Source of the DNA: Pseudomonas sp. CCI4.2
GTDB lineage: Bacteria; Pseudomonadota; Gammaproteobacteria; Pseudomonadales; Pseudomonadaceae
Assembly: GCF_034350045.1 (NCBI RefSeq)
Contig: NZ_CP133781.1
Coordinates: forward strand, 689,001-753,000
Length of the DNA stretch: 64,000 nt
Direction of reading: 5' to 3'
The notes under the pieces: generated by a model
What the model was told of the DNA's origin: nothing
What the model saw: only the letters and a program-made list of their open reading frames with translations
Databases searched by the model: none
In this document: positions 27,779 to 39,202 of the stretch, piece after piece
How the letters are laid out: each line of letters starts with the position of its first letter
Numbering within the stretch: position 1 is the first letter of the stretch
Position numbers and translations under genes: made by a program

Positions 27779-29086
<1,308 letters not shown>

Positions 29087-29125
29087 TCACGCAAACTAGG
29101 TGCCGGCAGCGGCCGGCAGGAAAAC

Positions 29126-30313
29126 TCAAGAGGCCAGCGGCAGCAACTGCCAAAGCCCGTCATGCTGAACCAACTGCCGGTCACAATCGGCATCGTGCGC
29201 GGCAGACAACGCTTGACCAGGCAATGCCTGAACGACACGTTGACCTTCGCTACGCAATTGACAGACCTGTTGCCAGAGTGCCGCATCCGTACTATCAGGC
29301 ATCCAGATACCGCCAAACGGTAGCTCGATTTCCGCACGCCCCATTGTCACCAGGGTTTTCAAATCGGTAGAAAAACCGGTAGCAGGACGCGCCCGGCCAA
29401 AATCTGCGCCGATATCGTCATAACGACCGCCTTGGGCGATTGACTGACCAACACCCGGCACGAATACGGCGAACACAACGCCGGTGTGGTAGTGATAACC
29501 CCGTAGTTCACCGAGATCGAAGTACAACGGCAATTGCGGGAAACGCGCAGAAAGGCGCTCAGCAATGGTCAACAAATCGTCCAGTGCGGCCAATACCGGC
29601 GCCGGCGCATGGGCCAGGCGATCACGGGCCGAGACCAGTACTTCAGGCCCGCCACACAGATCGACCAGCGCACGCAACATCGTCGCCATATCAGCCGGCA
29701 AATTGGCGGTGAGTGCAATGACTTCGTCTATAGCCTTACGCTGCAAGGCATCGAACAACTGTTGCTCGACTTCACCTGACAAACCGGCGGCACGCGCCAA
29801 ACCACGGTAGATACCCACGTGGCCCAGGTCCATGTGCACATCCGGCACATCCGCCAATTGCAGCATCGCCAGCATCAGGCTGATGACTTCAACATCACTG
29901 CTCGGACTGGCATCGCCATACAGCTCGGCACCTAACTGAATGGGGCTGCGCGACGATGTCAGCGCTCGCGGCTGAGCATGCAAAACACTGCCGGCATAAC
30001 ACAGACGGCTTGGCCCTTCACGACGCAGCGTATGCGCATCGATCCGCGCGACCTGCGGCGTGATATCCGCACGAAAGCCCATCTGCCGACCCGACTGCGG
30101 ATCAATCACTTTGAACGTGCGCAAATCAAGATCCTGGCCCGCGCCGGTCAAAAGCGACTCCAGGTACTCGATATGCGGGGTGACGACGAACTCATAACCC
30201 CAGCTCTGGAACAGATCCAACACCTGGCGACGCGCTATTTCAATGCGCGCCGCTTCTGGTGGCAGTACTTCTTCGATGCCATCTGGTAGCAGCCAGCGGT
30301 CAACCGTTGCCAT
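29126..30313 (-). CDS. hisZ: ATP phosphoribosyltransferase regulatory subunit
   Basis: The 395-residue protein starts [20 protein letters not shown] and has class-II aminoacyl-tRNA-synthetase-like motifs related to HisRS ([32 protein letters not shown]), but lacks a tRNA-binding domain. HisZ joins the short form of HisG to make active, histidine-feedback-sensitive ATP phosphoribosyltransferase. Its location upstream of purA is standard in pseudomonads. ATG 30313 follows GGGGATTGG. Confidence 0.93.
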   Translation of the reverse strand: MATVDRWLLPDGIEEVLPPEAARIEIARRQVLDLFQSWGYEFVVTPHIEYLESLLTGAGQDLDLRTFKVIDPQSGRQMGFRADITPQVARIDAHTLRREGPSRLCYAGSVLHAQPRALTSSRSPIQLGAELYGDASPSSDVEVISLMLAMLQLADVPDVHMDLGHVGIYRGLARAAGLSGEVEQQLFDALQRKAIDEVIALTANLPADMATMLRALVDLCGGPEVLVSARDRLAHAPAPVLAALDDLLTIAERLSARFPQLPLYFDLGELRGYHYHTGVVFAVFVPGVGQSIAQGGRYDDIGADFGRARPATGFSTDLKTLVTMGRAEIELPFGGIWMPDSTDAALWQQVCQLRSEGQRVVQALPGQALSAAHDADCDRQLVQHDGLWQLLPLAS

Positions 30314-30511
30314 TACGCCAATCCCCTATGATCCGGGCGGCCAGCCCTGAGGGCGAGCCTTGAGTGAAGCAGAGTGTGGTCACGTTTAGCGTGCCTGTAT
30401 CAATAACAAGCCCAGCAGAACGGGCAGCCCCAGGGTTACCCTGCGACCACACTCCTCGAAAAACCTTGCCCAGCGCATTACCACGCCGCGGCCTATCCAT
30501 CGTGCAGACGC

Positions 30512-30535
30512 AAAAAAGCCGGGATTTTCCCGGCT
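30512..30535 (-). terminator. Terminator after hflC
   Basis: On the minus strand AGCCGGGA, a short loop and TCCCGGCT are followed by six T residues. It ends the hfq-hflX-hflK-hflC transcript about 70 bases after hflC. The rest of 30314-30606 holds the hisZ leader and no gene I would call. Confidence 0.88.
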
Positions 30536-30606
30536 GCCGCATCATACACACGTTTTACCCCGTGATCACCCCGCCAGGCATTTTTGCCGCCCGGCGGGTG
30601 GATCGA

Positions 30607-31476
30607 TTACGGCTTGGATTTTTCCAGGTAACGGAAGAAATCGCTGCTTGGGTCCAGCACCATCACGTCACTCTTGCTCGCAAAGCTTTCTCGGTAGGCG
30701 CGCAGGCTACGGTCGAACGCGTAGAACTCCTGATCCTGACCGTAGGCTTTGGAGTAGATCGCCGCAGCCTGAGCATCGCCATCACCGCGAGCTTCTTCAG
30801 ACTCACGATAGGCTTCTGCCAACAGAACACGACGTTGACGATCGGCGTCGGCACGAATGCCTTCTGCCAGCTCGTTACCCTTGGCCCGATGCTCACGTGC
30901 TTCACGCTCGCGCTCGGTACTCATACGTTCGAAAACGCTGCGGTTCACTTCCTTCGGCAGGTCAATAGCCTTGACCCGGACATCGATGACTTCGATACCC
31001 AGCTCTTTGTTGGCCATTGTGTTCAGCGAAGCCGTGATATCCGCCATCAGTTGGTCACGCTCACCCGATACCACTTCATGCAGGGTGCGCTTGCCGAACT
31101 GATCTCGTAGCCCGGATTCAAGACGACGAGATAGACGTTCGTCAGCGATTTGCTTGAGACCGGAAGTCGCCGTATAGAAACGCTCGGCATCCTTCACGCG
31201 CCATTTGGCATAGGCATCCACCATGACGGCTTTCTTTTCCAGCGTCAGGAACCGTTGCGTCGGTGCATCAAGGGTCAACAAGCGACCATCGAATTTCCGC
31301 ACCTGATTCACGTAAGGAACCTTTACGTGCAGACCCGGCTGTACGTCTGACTCGACGACACGACCAAATTGCAACAGGACCGCACGCTCAGTCTGAGTAA
31401 CGATGTAGAAGCTGTTCCAGGCAACGACCGCCAGCACTAGACAGACAATCAGGGCGATCAGCGATTTATTGCTCAT
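30607..31476 (-). CDS. hflC: FtsH protease modulator HflC
   Basis: The 289-residue protein has an N-terminal membrane anchor (LIALIVCLVLAVVAWNSFYIV) followed by an SPFH/band-7 domain and a coiled-coil rich in Arg, Glu and Ala (RMSTEREREAREHRAKGNE). It pairs with HflK in a large periplasm-facing cage around FtsH and limits proteolysis of membrane proteins. Its ATG overlaps the hflK stop (ATGA), so the two are translationally coupled and made in equal amounts. Confidence 0.96.
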   Translation of the reverse strand: MSNKSLIALIVCLVLAVVAWNSFYIVTQTERAVLLQFGRVVESDVQPGLHVKVPYVNQVRKFDGRLLTLDAPTQRFLTLEKKAVMVDAYAKWRVKDAERFYTATSGLKQIADERLSRRLESGLRDQFGKRTLHEVVSGERDQLMADITASLNTMANKELGIEVIDVRVKAIDLPKEVNRSVFERMSTEREREAREHRAKGNELAEGIRADADRQRRVLLAEAYRESEEARGDGDAQAAAIYSKAYGQDQEFYAFDRSLRAYRESFASKSDVMVLDPSSDFFRYLEKSKP

Positions 31477-32657
31477 CAGCGACTCTCCCTTGTACGCGTA
31501 TCATGCTGCTGCTGGGCCTCGGTTGCAGCACGTGCCCCGATCTCAGTGCTAGCGGCAGGTGCGCCGATTACCGGAGCGTTGGTAGCACGACCACTTTCGA
31601 TCATCTTGTCCAACGGCAGGTAAAGCAGATTGTTCTGCCCTTTATTGCCACCGGTCACGAGTACCTTGCTGGTATTGGTGAACACCTCTTGCATGGTGTC
31701 CAGATACAGACGCTCACGCGTCACCTCCGGCGCCTTGCGATACTCGACCACCAGCTTGGTAAAGCGATCAGCTTCACCTTTGGCACGTGACACGACTTCA
31801 TCACGATAGCCATTGGCGTTTTCGATAATGCGCTGAGCCTGACCACGAGCTTCCGGAATGACACCGTTAGCGTAGGTTTCAGCCTGGTTGCGCGAACGCT
31901 GCTCGTCTTCACGGGCACGAATTACGTCATCGAAGGCTTCCTGAACTTCACGCGGCGCCGCAGCGCTTTGTACGTTCACCTGAGTCACGGTGATGCCGGT
32001 GCGATAGGTATCGAGGAAGCGTTGCAGACGCTCCTTGATTTCGCTGGCCATCAATTCACGACCTTCAGTCAGCACCTGGTCCATCGCGGTGGACCCCACG
32101 ACGTGGCGCAGGGCGCTTTCGGTCGCGTGCTGCAGACTGACTTCTGGCTGATCAACGTTCAGCACGAAATCTTTCAGGTTTGTGATCTTGTATTGCACGG
32201 TCAACGGCACTTCGACGATGTTTTCGTCTTCGGTGAGCATCTGCCCTTGCTTGCTATACGCTCGCTCGCGGGTGACGTTTTCCTGGAATTTACGATCGAA
32301 CGGCGGGAAATAGATGTTCAAGCCCGCACCGACGGTTTCGTAGTATTTGCCGAAGCGCAGCACCACGGCTTGCTCCTGCTCATCCACGACGTAAATAGCA
32401 CTGTAGAGCCAGATCGCGACCAGCACGACCAGCCCGATACCGAGAAGACCCAGACCACCGCCTTTGCGCTGCCCGCCATCTTCACCGCCGCCGCTGCCGC
32501 TGCGTTTTTTGCCACCACCGAACAACCCATTAAGGCTTTCCTGTAGCTTTCGGAAGGCCTCGTCGAGATCTGGTGGCCCCTTGCGGTCGCCGCCCTTGCG
32601 CTTACCACCCCAAGGATCCTGATTATTCGAGTTGCCACCCGGCTCATTCCAAGCCAT
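31476..32657 (-). CDS. hflK: FtsH protease modulator HflK
   Basis: The 393-residue protein begins MAWNEPGGNSNNQDPWGGK, the glycine/asparagine-rich cytoplasmic N terminus of HflK. A membrane segment follows (GLGLLGIGLVVLVAIWLYSAIYV), then the SPFH domain (YFPPFDRKFQENV) and coiled-coil. It works with HflC on FtsH. ATG 32657 is chosen over longer frames because of the conserved start. It lies 96 bases after hflX in the same operon. Confidence 0.96.
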   Translation of the reverse strand: MAWNEPGGNSNNQDPWGGKRKGGDRKGPPDLDEAFRKLQESLNGLFGGGKKRSGSGGGEDGGQRKGGGLGLLGIGLVVLVAIWLYSAIYVVDEQEQAVVLRFGKYYETVGAGLNIYFPPFDRKFQENVTRERAYSKQGQMLTEDENIVEVPLTVQYKITNLKDFVLNVDQPEVSLQHATESALRHVVGSTAMDQVLTEGRELMASEIKERLQRFLDTYRTGITVTQVNVQSAAAPREVQEAFDDVIRAREDEQRSRNQAETYANGVIPEARGQAQRIIENANGYRDEVVSRAKGEADRFTKLVVEYRKAPEVTRERLYLDTMQEVFTNTSKVLVTGGNKGQNNLLYLPLDKMIESGRATNAPVIGAPAASTEIGARAATEAQQQHDTRTRESR

Positions 32658-32753
32658 AGCGCTCTCCATCTGATAAAGCAAAGACGCGCCCACGGCGCGC
32701 CGACCAATGCTACAGAATGCCTGCGTTAGCGGCACAGCCACTTTCTCAAGCTT

Positions 32754-34055
32754 TTATTGCAAAGTGTGTTGCTCGATGAATTCCAGCGGCTGCATTCCTT
32801 CGCGACTCACTAGGCGATTGAACTCAACACGCGGCAAACGGACCGCCAACAAACTGCCACCCTCTTCATCATGCTCTTCGCTTTGCACAGCGCCCAACTT
32901 GAAGAACTGTGCGCGCAGTCGAGCAAAACGCTGAGGCAAGCGCAAGGTGCCAACGAATAAATCGTCACCGAGCAACTCAGCCACAGCCTGTTTAAGCAGA
33001 TCCAAACCGCGACCATCACGCGCAGACAACCAGACCCGCTGCGGCTTGCCATCGGCATCGCGCTGGATCTGAGGCTCTACGCCTTCGAGTAAATCGAGTT
33101 TGTTATATACCTCAAGAATCGGTATCTCATCGGCGCCAATTTCACCGAGAACTGCCATGACCTGCTCGATTTGCGACAAACGCTCAGGCTCATGGGAATC
33201 AATGACGTGCAACAGCAGGTCAGAATTGCTTGATTCTTCGAGTGTCGCCCGAAACGCTTCGACCAGTTTGTGCGGCAAATGACGAATGAAGCCTACGGTA
33301 TCGGCCAACACAATCGGCCCGAAATCATTGAGTTCAAGACGCCGCAGGGTCGGGTCGAGGGTAGCGAACAGCTGGTCAGCAGCAAAAACGTTGGAGTCGG
33401 TCACCGAGTTGAACAGCGTCGACTTACCAGCGTTGGTGTAGCCCACTAAGGAAACAGAGGGAATATCCGCGCGCTGACGACCTCGGCGAGCTTGGTCCCG
33501 CTGACTACGGACCTTTTCCAGACGGCTCTTGATTTGCTTTACGCGTACCCGCAGCAAGCGTCGGTCGGTTTCCAGCTGGGTCTCACCCGGACCGCGCATG
33601 CCGATACCGCCGCCCTGCCGTTCCAAGTGCGTCCAGCCACGAACCAGACGTGTACTCATGTGATCAAGCTGAGCCAGCTCGACCTGCAATTTACCTTCAT
33701 GAGTACGCGCACGCTGCGCAAAGATATCCAGAATCAAACCCGTACGATCAAGCACGCGACACTCGAAAACACGTTCGAGGTTGCGTTCCTGACTGGGCGT
33801 AAGGACGTGATTAAAGATAACGATGTCGACGTGCTCGGCTTTGACCAAGTCGCGAAGTTCCTCAACCTTGCCGCTGCCGATCAAGTATTTGGCTGTAGGC
33901 CGATGACGCGGCACGCTAACGAACCCAACAGTCTCGGCGCCGGCTGAGTTCGCCAGCTCCTGAAACTCCTGCGGATCTTCGCGCGCCTCAGGGTCCTGAC
34001 CATCCAAGTGAACGAGAATAGCCCGCTCACCACCACCGTGGCGCTCAAAGAACAA
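32754..34055 (-). CDS. hflX: Ribosome rescue GTPase HflX
   Basis: The 433-residue GTPase starts at TTG 34055, supported by TAGGAG seven bases upstream and by the family start MFFERHGGGERA. The N-terminal HflX domain includes GIGMRGPGETQLETDRR, and the G domain has the P-loop GYTNAGKST at 205-213, DTVGFIRHLPHKLVEAFRAT (switch II) and NKLD. HflX splits stalled or stressed ribosomes. It lies 12 bases after hfq. Confidence 0.96.
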   Translation of the reverse strand: MFFERHGGGERAILVHLDGQDPEAREDPQEFQELANSAGAETVGFVSVPRHRPTAKYLIGSGKVEELRDLVKAEHVDIVIFNHVLTPSQERNLERVFECRVLDRTGLILDIFAQRARTHEGKLQVELAQLDHMSTRLVRGWTHLERQGGGIGMRGPGETQLETDRRLLRVRVKQIKSRLEKVRSQRDQARRGRQRADIPSVSLVGYTNAGKSTLFNSVTDSNVFAADQLFATLDPTLRRLELNDFGPIVLADTVGFIRHLPHKLVEAFRATLEESSNSDLLLHVIDSHEPERLSQIEQVMAVLGEIGADEIPILEVYNKLDLLEGVEPQIQRDADGKPQRVWLSARDGRGLDLLKQAVAELLGDDLFVGTLRLPQRFARLRAQFFKLGAVQSEEHDEEGGSLLAVRLPRVEFNRLVSREGMQPLEFIEQHTLQ

Positions 34056-34067
34056 AGCAGACTCCTA

Positions 34068-34328
34068 TCAGGCGTTACCTGGCTCAGCGTCACCCGCTTC
34101 GGTTTCGGTCGCGCTAGGCAAGCGAATTGGACGAACCGGTACAACGGTAGAGATGGCGTGTTTGTAAACCATTTGGCTGACAGTGTTCTTCAGCAAAATT
34201 ACGAACTGGTCAAAGGACTCGATCGTGCCTTGCAGCTTGATACCGTTAACCAGATAAATCGAAACCCCAACCTTTTCTTTACGCAAAGTGTTCAGGTAAG
34301 GGTCTTGTAGCGAATGCCCTTTTGACAT
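34068..34328 (-). CDS. hfq: RNA chaperone Hfq
   Basis: The 86-residue protein starts [20 protein letters not shown] and has the Sm1 block [20 protein letters not shown] and the Sm2 block [11 protein letters not shown]. The hexameric ring pairs small RNAs with mRNAs and, in pseudomonads, supports Crc-dependent catabolite repression. The C-terminal tail is short and acidic ([14 protein letters not shown]). AAAGGAG lies upstream of ATG 34328. It stands between miaA and hflX, the standard order. Confidence 0.98.
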   Translation of the reverse strand: MSKGHSLQDPYLNTLRKEKVGVSIYLVNGIKLQGTIESFDQFVILLKNTVSQMVYKHAISTVVPVRPIRLPSATETEAGDAEPGNA

Positions 34329-34419
34329 GTGCCGCACTCCTTTAAGGATCAATAGAAAAAATAGTAAGCAAATTGGCTTACGCCGCCACCCCCCAAGGAT
34401 AGACGGCAATTGCAAGGTC

Positions 34420-35391
34420 TCAGCTCAATATGGAGACCGATCCCAGGTATTTCAAGGCACGCGGCAGATTGTCGCAAGCCATGCTGTCCAACCAGTGCAA
34501 ATCTTTCCAGCTCCGTAACCAGGTGAACTGCCGTTTGGCCAATTGGCGCGTGGCAATGATGCCGCGCTCCTGCATCTGGTCCCACGTCAATTCTCCGTCC
34601 AGATGTTCCCAGACTTGGCGATAGCCAACGGCCCTGATAGAGGACAACCCGGCATGCAGGTCACCTCTGGCTCGCAGGGCTAAGACCTCATCAACGAACC
34701 CCTGTTCCAACATCTGTACAAATCGTTGCGTAATTCGCTCATGCAGCAAGTGGCGGTCCAACGGAGCGATGGCCAACTTCGCGACAGTATAGGGCAATTG
34801 ATGGCGCCCCGAAGCCGCTGCTTCAGTACTTTGCGCAGTTTGTTGCTCGCGGTGTGCGGTCATGCTCAGACCGCTCACTCGATAGACTTCCAGGGCACGA
34901 ATCAGCCGCTGCGGATCATTGGGATGAATTCGAGCTGCGGACACCGGGTCAATTTCCGCCAATTGATCGTGGAGGTCCTGCCAGCCGAGAGCTAAAGCTT
35001 CGGCTTCAAGGTGCGCCCGAACAACGGGATCGGCTGGCGGCATGTCCGCCAACCCCTCTTGCAAGGCCTTGAAATACAGCATCGTTCCGCCCACCAGCAA
35101 CGGAATCTTTCCACGAGAGGTGATTTCAGCCATCGCCGCCAATGCATCTGCACGAAAGTCAGCGGCTGAGTAACTTTGCGCCGGATCAAGGATATCGATC
35201 AGCCTGTGTGGAAATTCGGCCAGTTGCTCTTTGGAGGGCTTCGCGGTGCCAATGTCCATGCCACGGTAAATGAGTGCAGAGTCGACGCTGACAAGCTCAC
35301 AAGGCAGCGCTTTGGTCAGCGCCATCGCCAGGTCGGTCTTGCCGGCAGCGGTGGGGCCCATCAAAAAGATCGCCGGGGGTAATTCACTCAT
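34420..35391 (-). CDS. miaA: tRNA dimethylallyltransferase
   Basis: The 323-residue enzyme has the P-loop [11 protein letters not shown] at 12-22, followed by [17 protein letters not shown] and [12 protein letters not shown], all family signatures. MiaA adds a dimethylallyl group to A37 of tRNAs reading codons that start with U. Its ATG overlaps the mutL stop (ATGA at 35388-35391), so the two are coupled. It precedes hfq by 91 bases. Confidence 0.97.
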   Translation of the reverse strand: MSELPPAIFLMGPTAAGKTDLAMALTKALPCELVSVDSALIYRGMDIGTAKPSKEQLAEFPHRLIDILDPAQSYSAADFRADALAAMAEITSRGKIPLLVGGTMLYFKALQEGLADMPPADPVVRAHLEAEALALGWQDLHDQLAEIDPVSAARIHPNDPQRLIRALEVYRVSGLSMTAHREQQTAQSTEAAASGRHQLPYTVAKLAIAPLDRHLLHERITQRFVQMLEQGFVDEVLALRARGDLHAGLSSIRAVGYRQVWEHLDGELTWDQMQERGIIATRQLAKRQFTWLRSWKDLHWLDSMACDNLPRALKYLGSVSILS

Positions 35392-37301
35392 CAGCGACCG
35401 CGCAGAAATAGTTTGTCCAGATCATCCAGACCTAATTGGGTCCAGGTCGGGCGGCCGTGATTGCACTGGCCGCTGCGCTCGGTGTTCTCCATGTCGCGCA
35501 GTAAACCGTTCATTTCCGGCAGGGCCAATCGCCGATTTGCACGCACCGCGCCGTGACAGGCCATGGTGCCGAGCAATTCATTGAGGTGCGCTTGAATGCG
35601 GTCGCTGGTGCCGTATTCCATAAGATCGGCCAACACGTCGTGTACCAGTCGATTGGCTTCGGCTTGCTTAAGCAACGCCGGGATCTGCCGAATCGCCAAG
35701 GTTTCGGGCCCTAGTCGCTGCAGCTCGAAGCCCAGACGCTGGAACCAGTCCATGTGCTCTTCGGCGCAATCAGCTTCCCGCTGACTGACCGCGATGGATT
35801 CAGGCACCAGCAACGGCTGGCCGCTTAGCCCTTCACTGGCCAAGGCGATTTTGAGGCGTTCGTACATGATGCGTTCGTGGGCTGCGTGCATGTCCACCAG
35901 CACCAGACCGTGGGCATTTTCCGCGAGTATATAAATACCCTTGAGCTGCGCCAACGCATAGCCCAATGGAGGAGTATCGTCTTGGGAGTCAGGCAACGGC
36001 GCGGAGCCTGAGCCTGGCAACGGCGCAAAGAATTCGCGGTAGGCGCTCTGGGCTTCAGCCGCCGGCAAGACTGTACCCGGTCGAGGCGGCGAATATTGGT
36101 ATTGATAACCGGCTCCCGCACCGGTACCGGCGGCTCGCGCGTACGGTTCGGATTGCGGTTGCTCCGGCAGATTATTGGCCAACCGCATTTCACCCTGGGG
36201 CCCAAACTCGCCAGCGTCCGGCCCGGTTGGTCGCACGATGGCGGTTACCGGCGCCGAGCCGTTCAAATGGTCTTCAGGGCGGACATCACCCAGGGCGCGG
36301 TGCAAAGTGCCGTACAAAAAATCATGAACCATACGCCCATCACGGAAGCGGACTTCGTGCTTGGTCGGGTGCACGTTGACGTCGACCACCGCCGGATCGA
36401 CTTCGAAAAACAGCACGAACGTTGGATGACGACCATTGAACAACACGTCGCGATAGGCTTGACGTACAGCGTGGGCTACCAGCTTGTCGCGCACGGCACG
36501 GCCGTTCACATAAAAATATTGCAGGTCAGCCTGGCTGCGAGAGAACGTTGGCAAACCGACCCATCCCCACAGGTGCAGACCATTGCGCTCAACCTCAATC
36601 GGCAGCGCTTGCTCCAGAAAACCCGGACCACAGATCGCGCCGACACGACGAGCACGGGCATTGTCATCATTGGCTTCGTGCAAGCTGAGGATGGTTTTCC
36701 CGTTGTGGCGCAGATGAAACGCGACGTCGAAACGTGCCAACGCCATCCGCTTGATCACTTCCTGCAGGTGATCAAATTCGGTTTTTTCTGCCTTGAGAAA
36801 CTTACGCCGCGCAGGTGTATTGAAGAACAGATCCCGGACTTCTACCGAAGTCCCCACGGGATGCGCTGCTGGCTGCACCCGAGAGGCCATGTCGCGGCCT
36901 TCAGTTTCGACCTGCCACGCTTGATCGGCATCTTTGGTGCGGGAAGTGAGGGTCAACCGGGCCACGGAGCTGATCGACGCCAATGCCTCGCCGCGAAAGC
37001 CCAGGCTCATGACTCGCTCAAGATCTTCCAGTTCACGAATCTTACTGGTGGCATGCCGGGCAAGGGCCAACGGCAAATCGTCGGAGGAAATACCACCCCC
37101 GTCATCGCGCACACGCAGCAATTTGATTCCGGCCTGTTCAACGTCGATATCGATGCGCTTTGCGCCCGAGTCGAGGCTGTTTTCCAACAACTCTTTAATG
37201 ACTGAAGCGGGCCTTTCTACCACCTCGCCAGCAGCGATCTGGTTAGCGAGTCGCGGGCTGAGCAGCTCTATCCGGGCGCTGCTGCCGACCTGATCACTCA
37301 T
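35391..37301 (-). CDS. mutL: DNA mismatch repair protein MutL
   Basis: The 636-residue protein has the GHKL ATPase motifs [26 protein letters not shown] and [11 protein letters not shown] Pro/Gly-rich linker (about 345-440) leads to the C-terminal dimerisation domain. There the motif [12 protein letters not shown] fits the metal-binding endonuclease motif DQHAx2Ex4E except that Gln is Met. This fits species without MutH, where MutL itself nicks DNA. The gene overlaps amiB upstream and miaA downstream by start/stop overlaps. Confidence 0.97.
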   Translation of the reverse strand: MSDQVGSSARIELLSPRLANQIAAGEVVERPASVIKELLENSLDSGAKRIDIDVEQAGIKLLRVRDDGGGISSDDLPLALARHATSKIRELEDLERVMSLGFRGEALASISSVARLTLTSRTKDADQAWQVETEGRDMASRVQPAAHPVGTSVEVRDLFFNTPARRKFLKAEKTEFDHLQEVIKRMALARFDVAFHLRHNGKTILSLHEANDDNARARRVGAICGPGFLEQALPIEVERNGLHLWGWVGLPTFSRSQADLQYFYVNGRAVRDKLVAHAVRQAYRDVLFNGRHPTFVLFFEVDPAVVDVNVHPTKHEVRFRDGRMVHDFLYGTLHRALGDVRPEDHLNGSAPVTAIVRPTGPDAGEFGPQGEMRLANNLPEQPQSEPYARAAGTGAGAGYQYQYSPPRPGTVLPAAEAQSAYREFFAPLPGSGSAPLPDSQDDTPPLGYALAQLKGIYILAENAHGLVLVDMHAAHERIMYERLKIALASEGLSGQPLLVPESIAVSQREADCAEEHMDWFQRLGFELQRLGPETLAIRQIPALLKQAEANRLVHDVLADLMEYGTSDRIQAHLNELLGTMACHGAVRANRRLALPEMNGLLRDMENTERSGQCNHGRPTWTQLGLDDLDKLFLRGR

Positions 37302-38731
37302 GGCTGGGCTACCAACGTCGTATTCGGGATGCTTAATCGCTGGCCGATCAATAATTCGTCGGTCTTAAGGTGATTGGCATTGCGTAAACTGCCGACGCTT
37401 ACCTGATAACGCAAAGCGATCATTCCCAGCGTGTCACCCGAACGGACAGTGTGATCACGCGGACCCTGGACAATTTTGCCGTTGTCTCGCAACCATGCGA
37501 TATAAGTGCCGAAGGGCGGATTTTGCTGGAAGAACTGCTTCACGCCCGCGCTGATCGAGCGCGCCAAGGCTTGTTGATGGGACGCACCGGTAAGCTTCGC
37601 CGCCTCTGCGGCATTTGAAATGAAGCCGGTTTCCACGAGAATGGACGGGATATCCGGGGATTTGAGCACCATGAATCCGGCTTGCTCGACCCGCGATTTG
37701 TGCAGCGACGTGACGCGACCAATATTGCTCAGCACTTTTTGCCCGACGTTAAGGCTTGAAGACAACGACGCGGTCATGGACAAGTCCAGCAGCACGCCGG
37801 CCAGCATTTTGTCTTTGTCGTCGAGGCTTACTGCACCTGCACCGCCGATCAAGTCAGAGCGGTTTTCACTGTCGGCCAACCAACGGGCGGTTTCGGACGT
37901 GGCGCCGCGCTCAGACAATGCAAACACCGAAGCGCCAAAGGCGGCAGATGACGGCGCTGCGTCGGCGTGAATCGAGACAAACAGGTCGGCGCCCTTCTTG
38001 CGTGCGATTTCCGTGCGTTTACGCAGGGGAATAAAGTAGTCGCCGGTACGGGTCAGCTCGGCGCGATAGCCCTTTTCGGCGTTGATCTGTCGCTGCAGTT
38101 CTTTGGCAATGGACAACACGATGTCTTTCTCTTTCTGACCGCGTGCGCCACCTGCGCCAGGGTCTTCTCCACCGTGGCCCGCATCAATGGCAATCACGAT
38201 ATCGCGTTTGCCATTGGGCACGGGCGTCAGTTTGATCTCGGGTTTAGCAGGACTGACCGGCACGGCAGGCGCCGTATTGGCCGCAGTGTCCGGGATAGTC
38301 GCGCTCGGATTGGCATCGGCGGCATCATCGAACAGGTCCACAACCAGTCGATTGCCGTACTGCTGGTTCGGCGCCAACATGAAGCTTTTCGGCGTAACCG
38401 CCTTTTTCAGGTCGATGACCACACGCAAATCAGTGGGCGTTCGTTGCGCCGAGCGGATGCTGGTAATCGGGGTATTGGCCGTAGACAGTTTCAGCGGAGC
38501 AGCCATGGTTGCTCCGTTTATATCGATCACCAGACGGTCTGGTGAGGTGAGGGTGAACACGCTGTGCTGCACAGGGCCGGAGAGGTCGAAAACCAGCCGC
38601 GTATTGTCCGGCGCACGCCATAGGCGAACACTTCGGACCTGCGAGGCCGCTAAAGCGTCAACAGCCAGTGCCGTGAGCAGCAGACCTACAACAGTAACCA
38701 GCGCGCGCATGCGCATACCTAACCCCATCAT
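37298..38731 (-). CDS. amiB: N-acetylmuramoyl-L-alanine amidase AmiB-type, with AMIN and LysM domains
   Basis: The 477-residue protein has an N-terminal signal peptide (about 35 residues, ending near LAVDALAAS). An AMIN domain follows ([20 protein letters not shown]), then an Amidase_3 domain with zinc-site block [13 protein letters not shown] near 183-195 and glutamate in LVETGFISN, and a C-terminal LysM ([17 protein letters not shown]). It cleaves stem peptides from peptidoglycan during division, under EnvC-type activators. Several in-frame ATGs lie at the start (38731, 38728, 38716, 38710), and the choice is not fixed by the sequence. It overlaps the mutL start. Confidence 0.95.
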   Translation of the reverse strand: MMGLGMRMRALVTVVGLLLTALAVDALAASQVRSVRLWRAPDNTRLVFDLSGPVQHSVFTLTSPDRLVIDINGATMAAPLKLSTANTPITSIRSAQRTPTDLRVVIDLKKAVTPKSFMLAPNQQYGNRLVVDLFDDAADANPSATIPDTAANTAPAVPVSPAKPEIKLTPVPNGKRDIVIAIDAGHGGEDPGAGGARGQKEKDIVLSIAKELQRQINAEKGYRAELTRTGDYFIPLRKRTEIARKKGADLFVSIHADAAPSSAAFGASVFALSERGATSETARWLADSENRSDLIGGAGAVSLDDKDKMLAGVLLDLSMTASLSSSLNVGQKVLSNIGRVTSLHKSRVEQAGFMVLKSPDIPSILVETGFISNAAEAAKLTGASHQQALARSISAGVKQFFQQNPPFGTYIAWLRDNGKIVQGPRDHTVRSGDTLGMIALRYQVSVGSLRNANHLKTDELLIGQRLSIPNTTLVAQP

Positions 38732-39202
38732 TTATTGAAATTCCAAAGCCAAAGCGGCACACCAGGTATCGCCACGCAAGCCGTTCGGGCTCAAAGTCAG
38801 TGTTCGACCTTCCGCATGCGGCCCAATGGTAATGGTCAGGTCAGGCTTTGGCAAAAAACCTGCCCCTTTTTGGGGCCATTCGATCAGGCACAGTGCACCG
38901 CCATCGAAGTAATCCCTGATACCCATATACTCTAGCTCTTCGGGGTCAACCAGCCTATAAAGATCAAAGTGATACGCGCGAATCATGCCAATCTCGTAAG
39001 GTTCTACCAACGTAAAGGTCGGACTTTTAACCGCACCCACATGGCCGAACCCCCGGATGATCCCACGTGACAAAGTGGTTTTGCCCGCGCCCAGATCACC
39101 TTCCAAAAAGATCACGCCCACCCCGGCGGTGACCTGAGCGATGCGCGAACCGAAGCTAATCATGGCGCCTTCATTGGCCAAATGCAGCGTTAGTTCAGAC
39201 AC
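38732..39202 (-). CDS. tsaE: tRNA threonylcarbamoyladenosine biosynthesis ATPase TsaE
   Basis: The 156-residue ATPase has the P-loop GDLGAGKTT at 35-43 and the blocks VKSPTFTLVEPYE and FDLYRLVDPEELEYMGIRDY. With TsaB and TsaD it supports t6A37 synthesis on ANN-decoding tRNAs. Its start lies inside the end of nnr (13-base overlap) and its stop touches amiB, the order nnr-tsaE-amiB-mutL-miaA that is conserved in gammaproteobacteria. Confidence 0.96.
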   Translation of the reverse strand: MSELTLHLANEGAMISFGSRIAQVTAGVGVIFLEGDLGAGKTTLSRGIIRGFGHVGAVKSPTFTLVEPYEIGMIRAYHFDLYRLVDPEELEYMGIRDYFDGGALCLIEWPQKGAGFLPKPDLTITIGPHAEGRTLTLSPNGLRGDTWCAALALEFQ

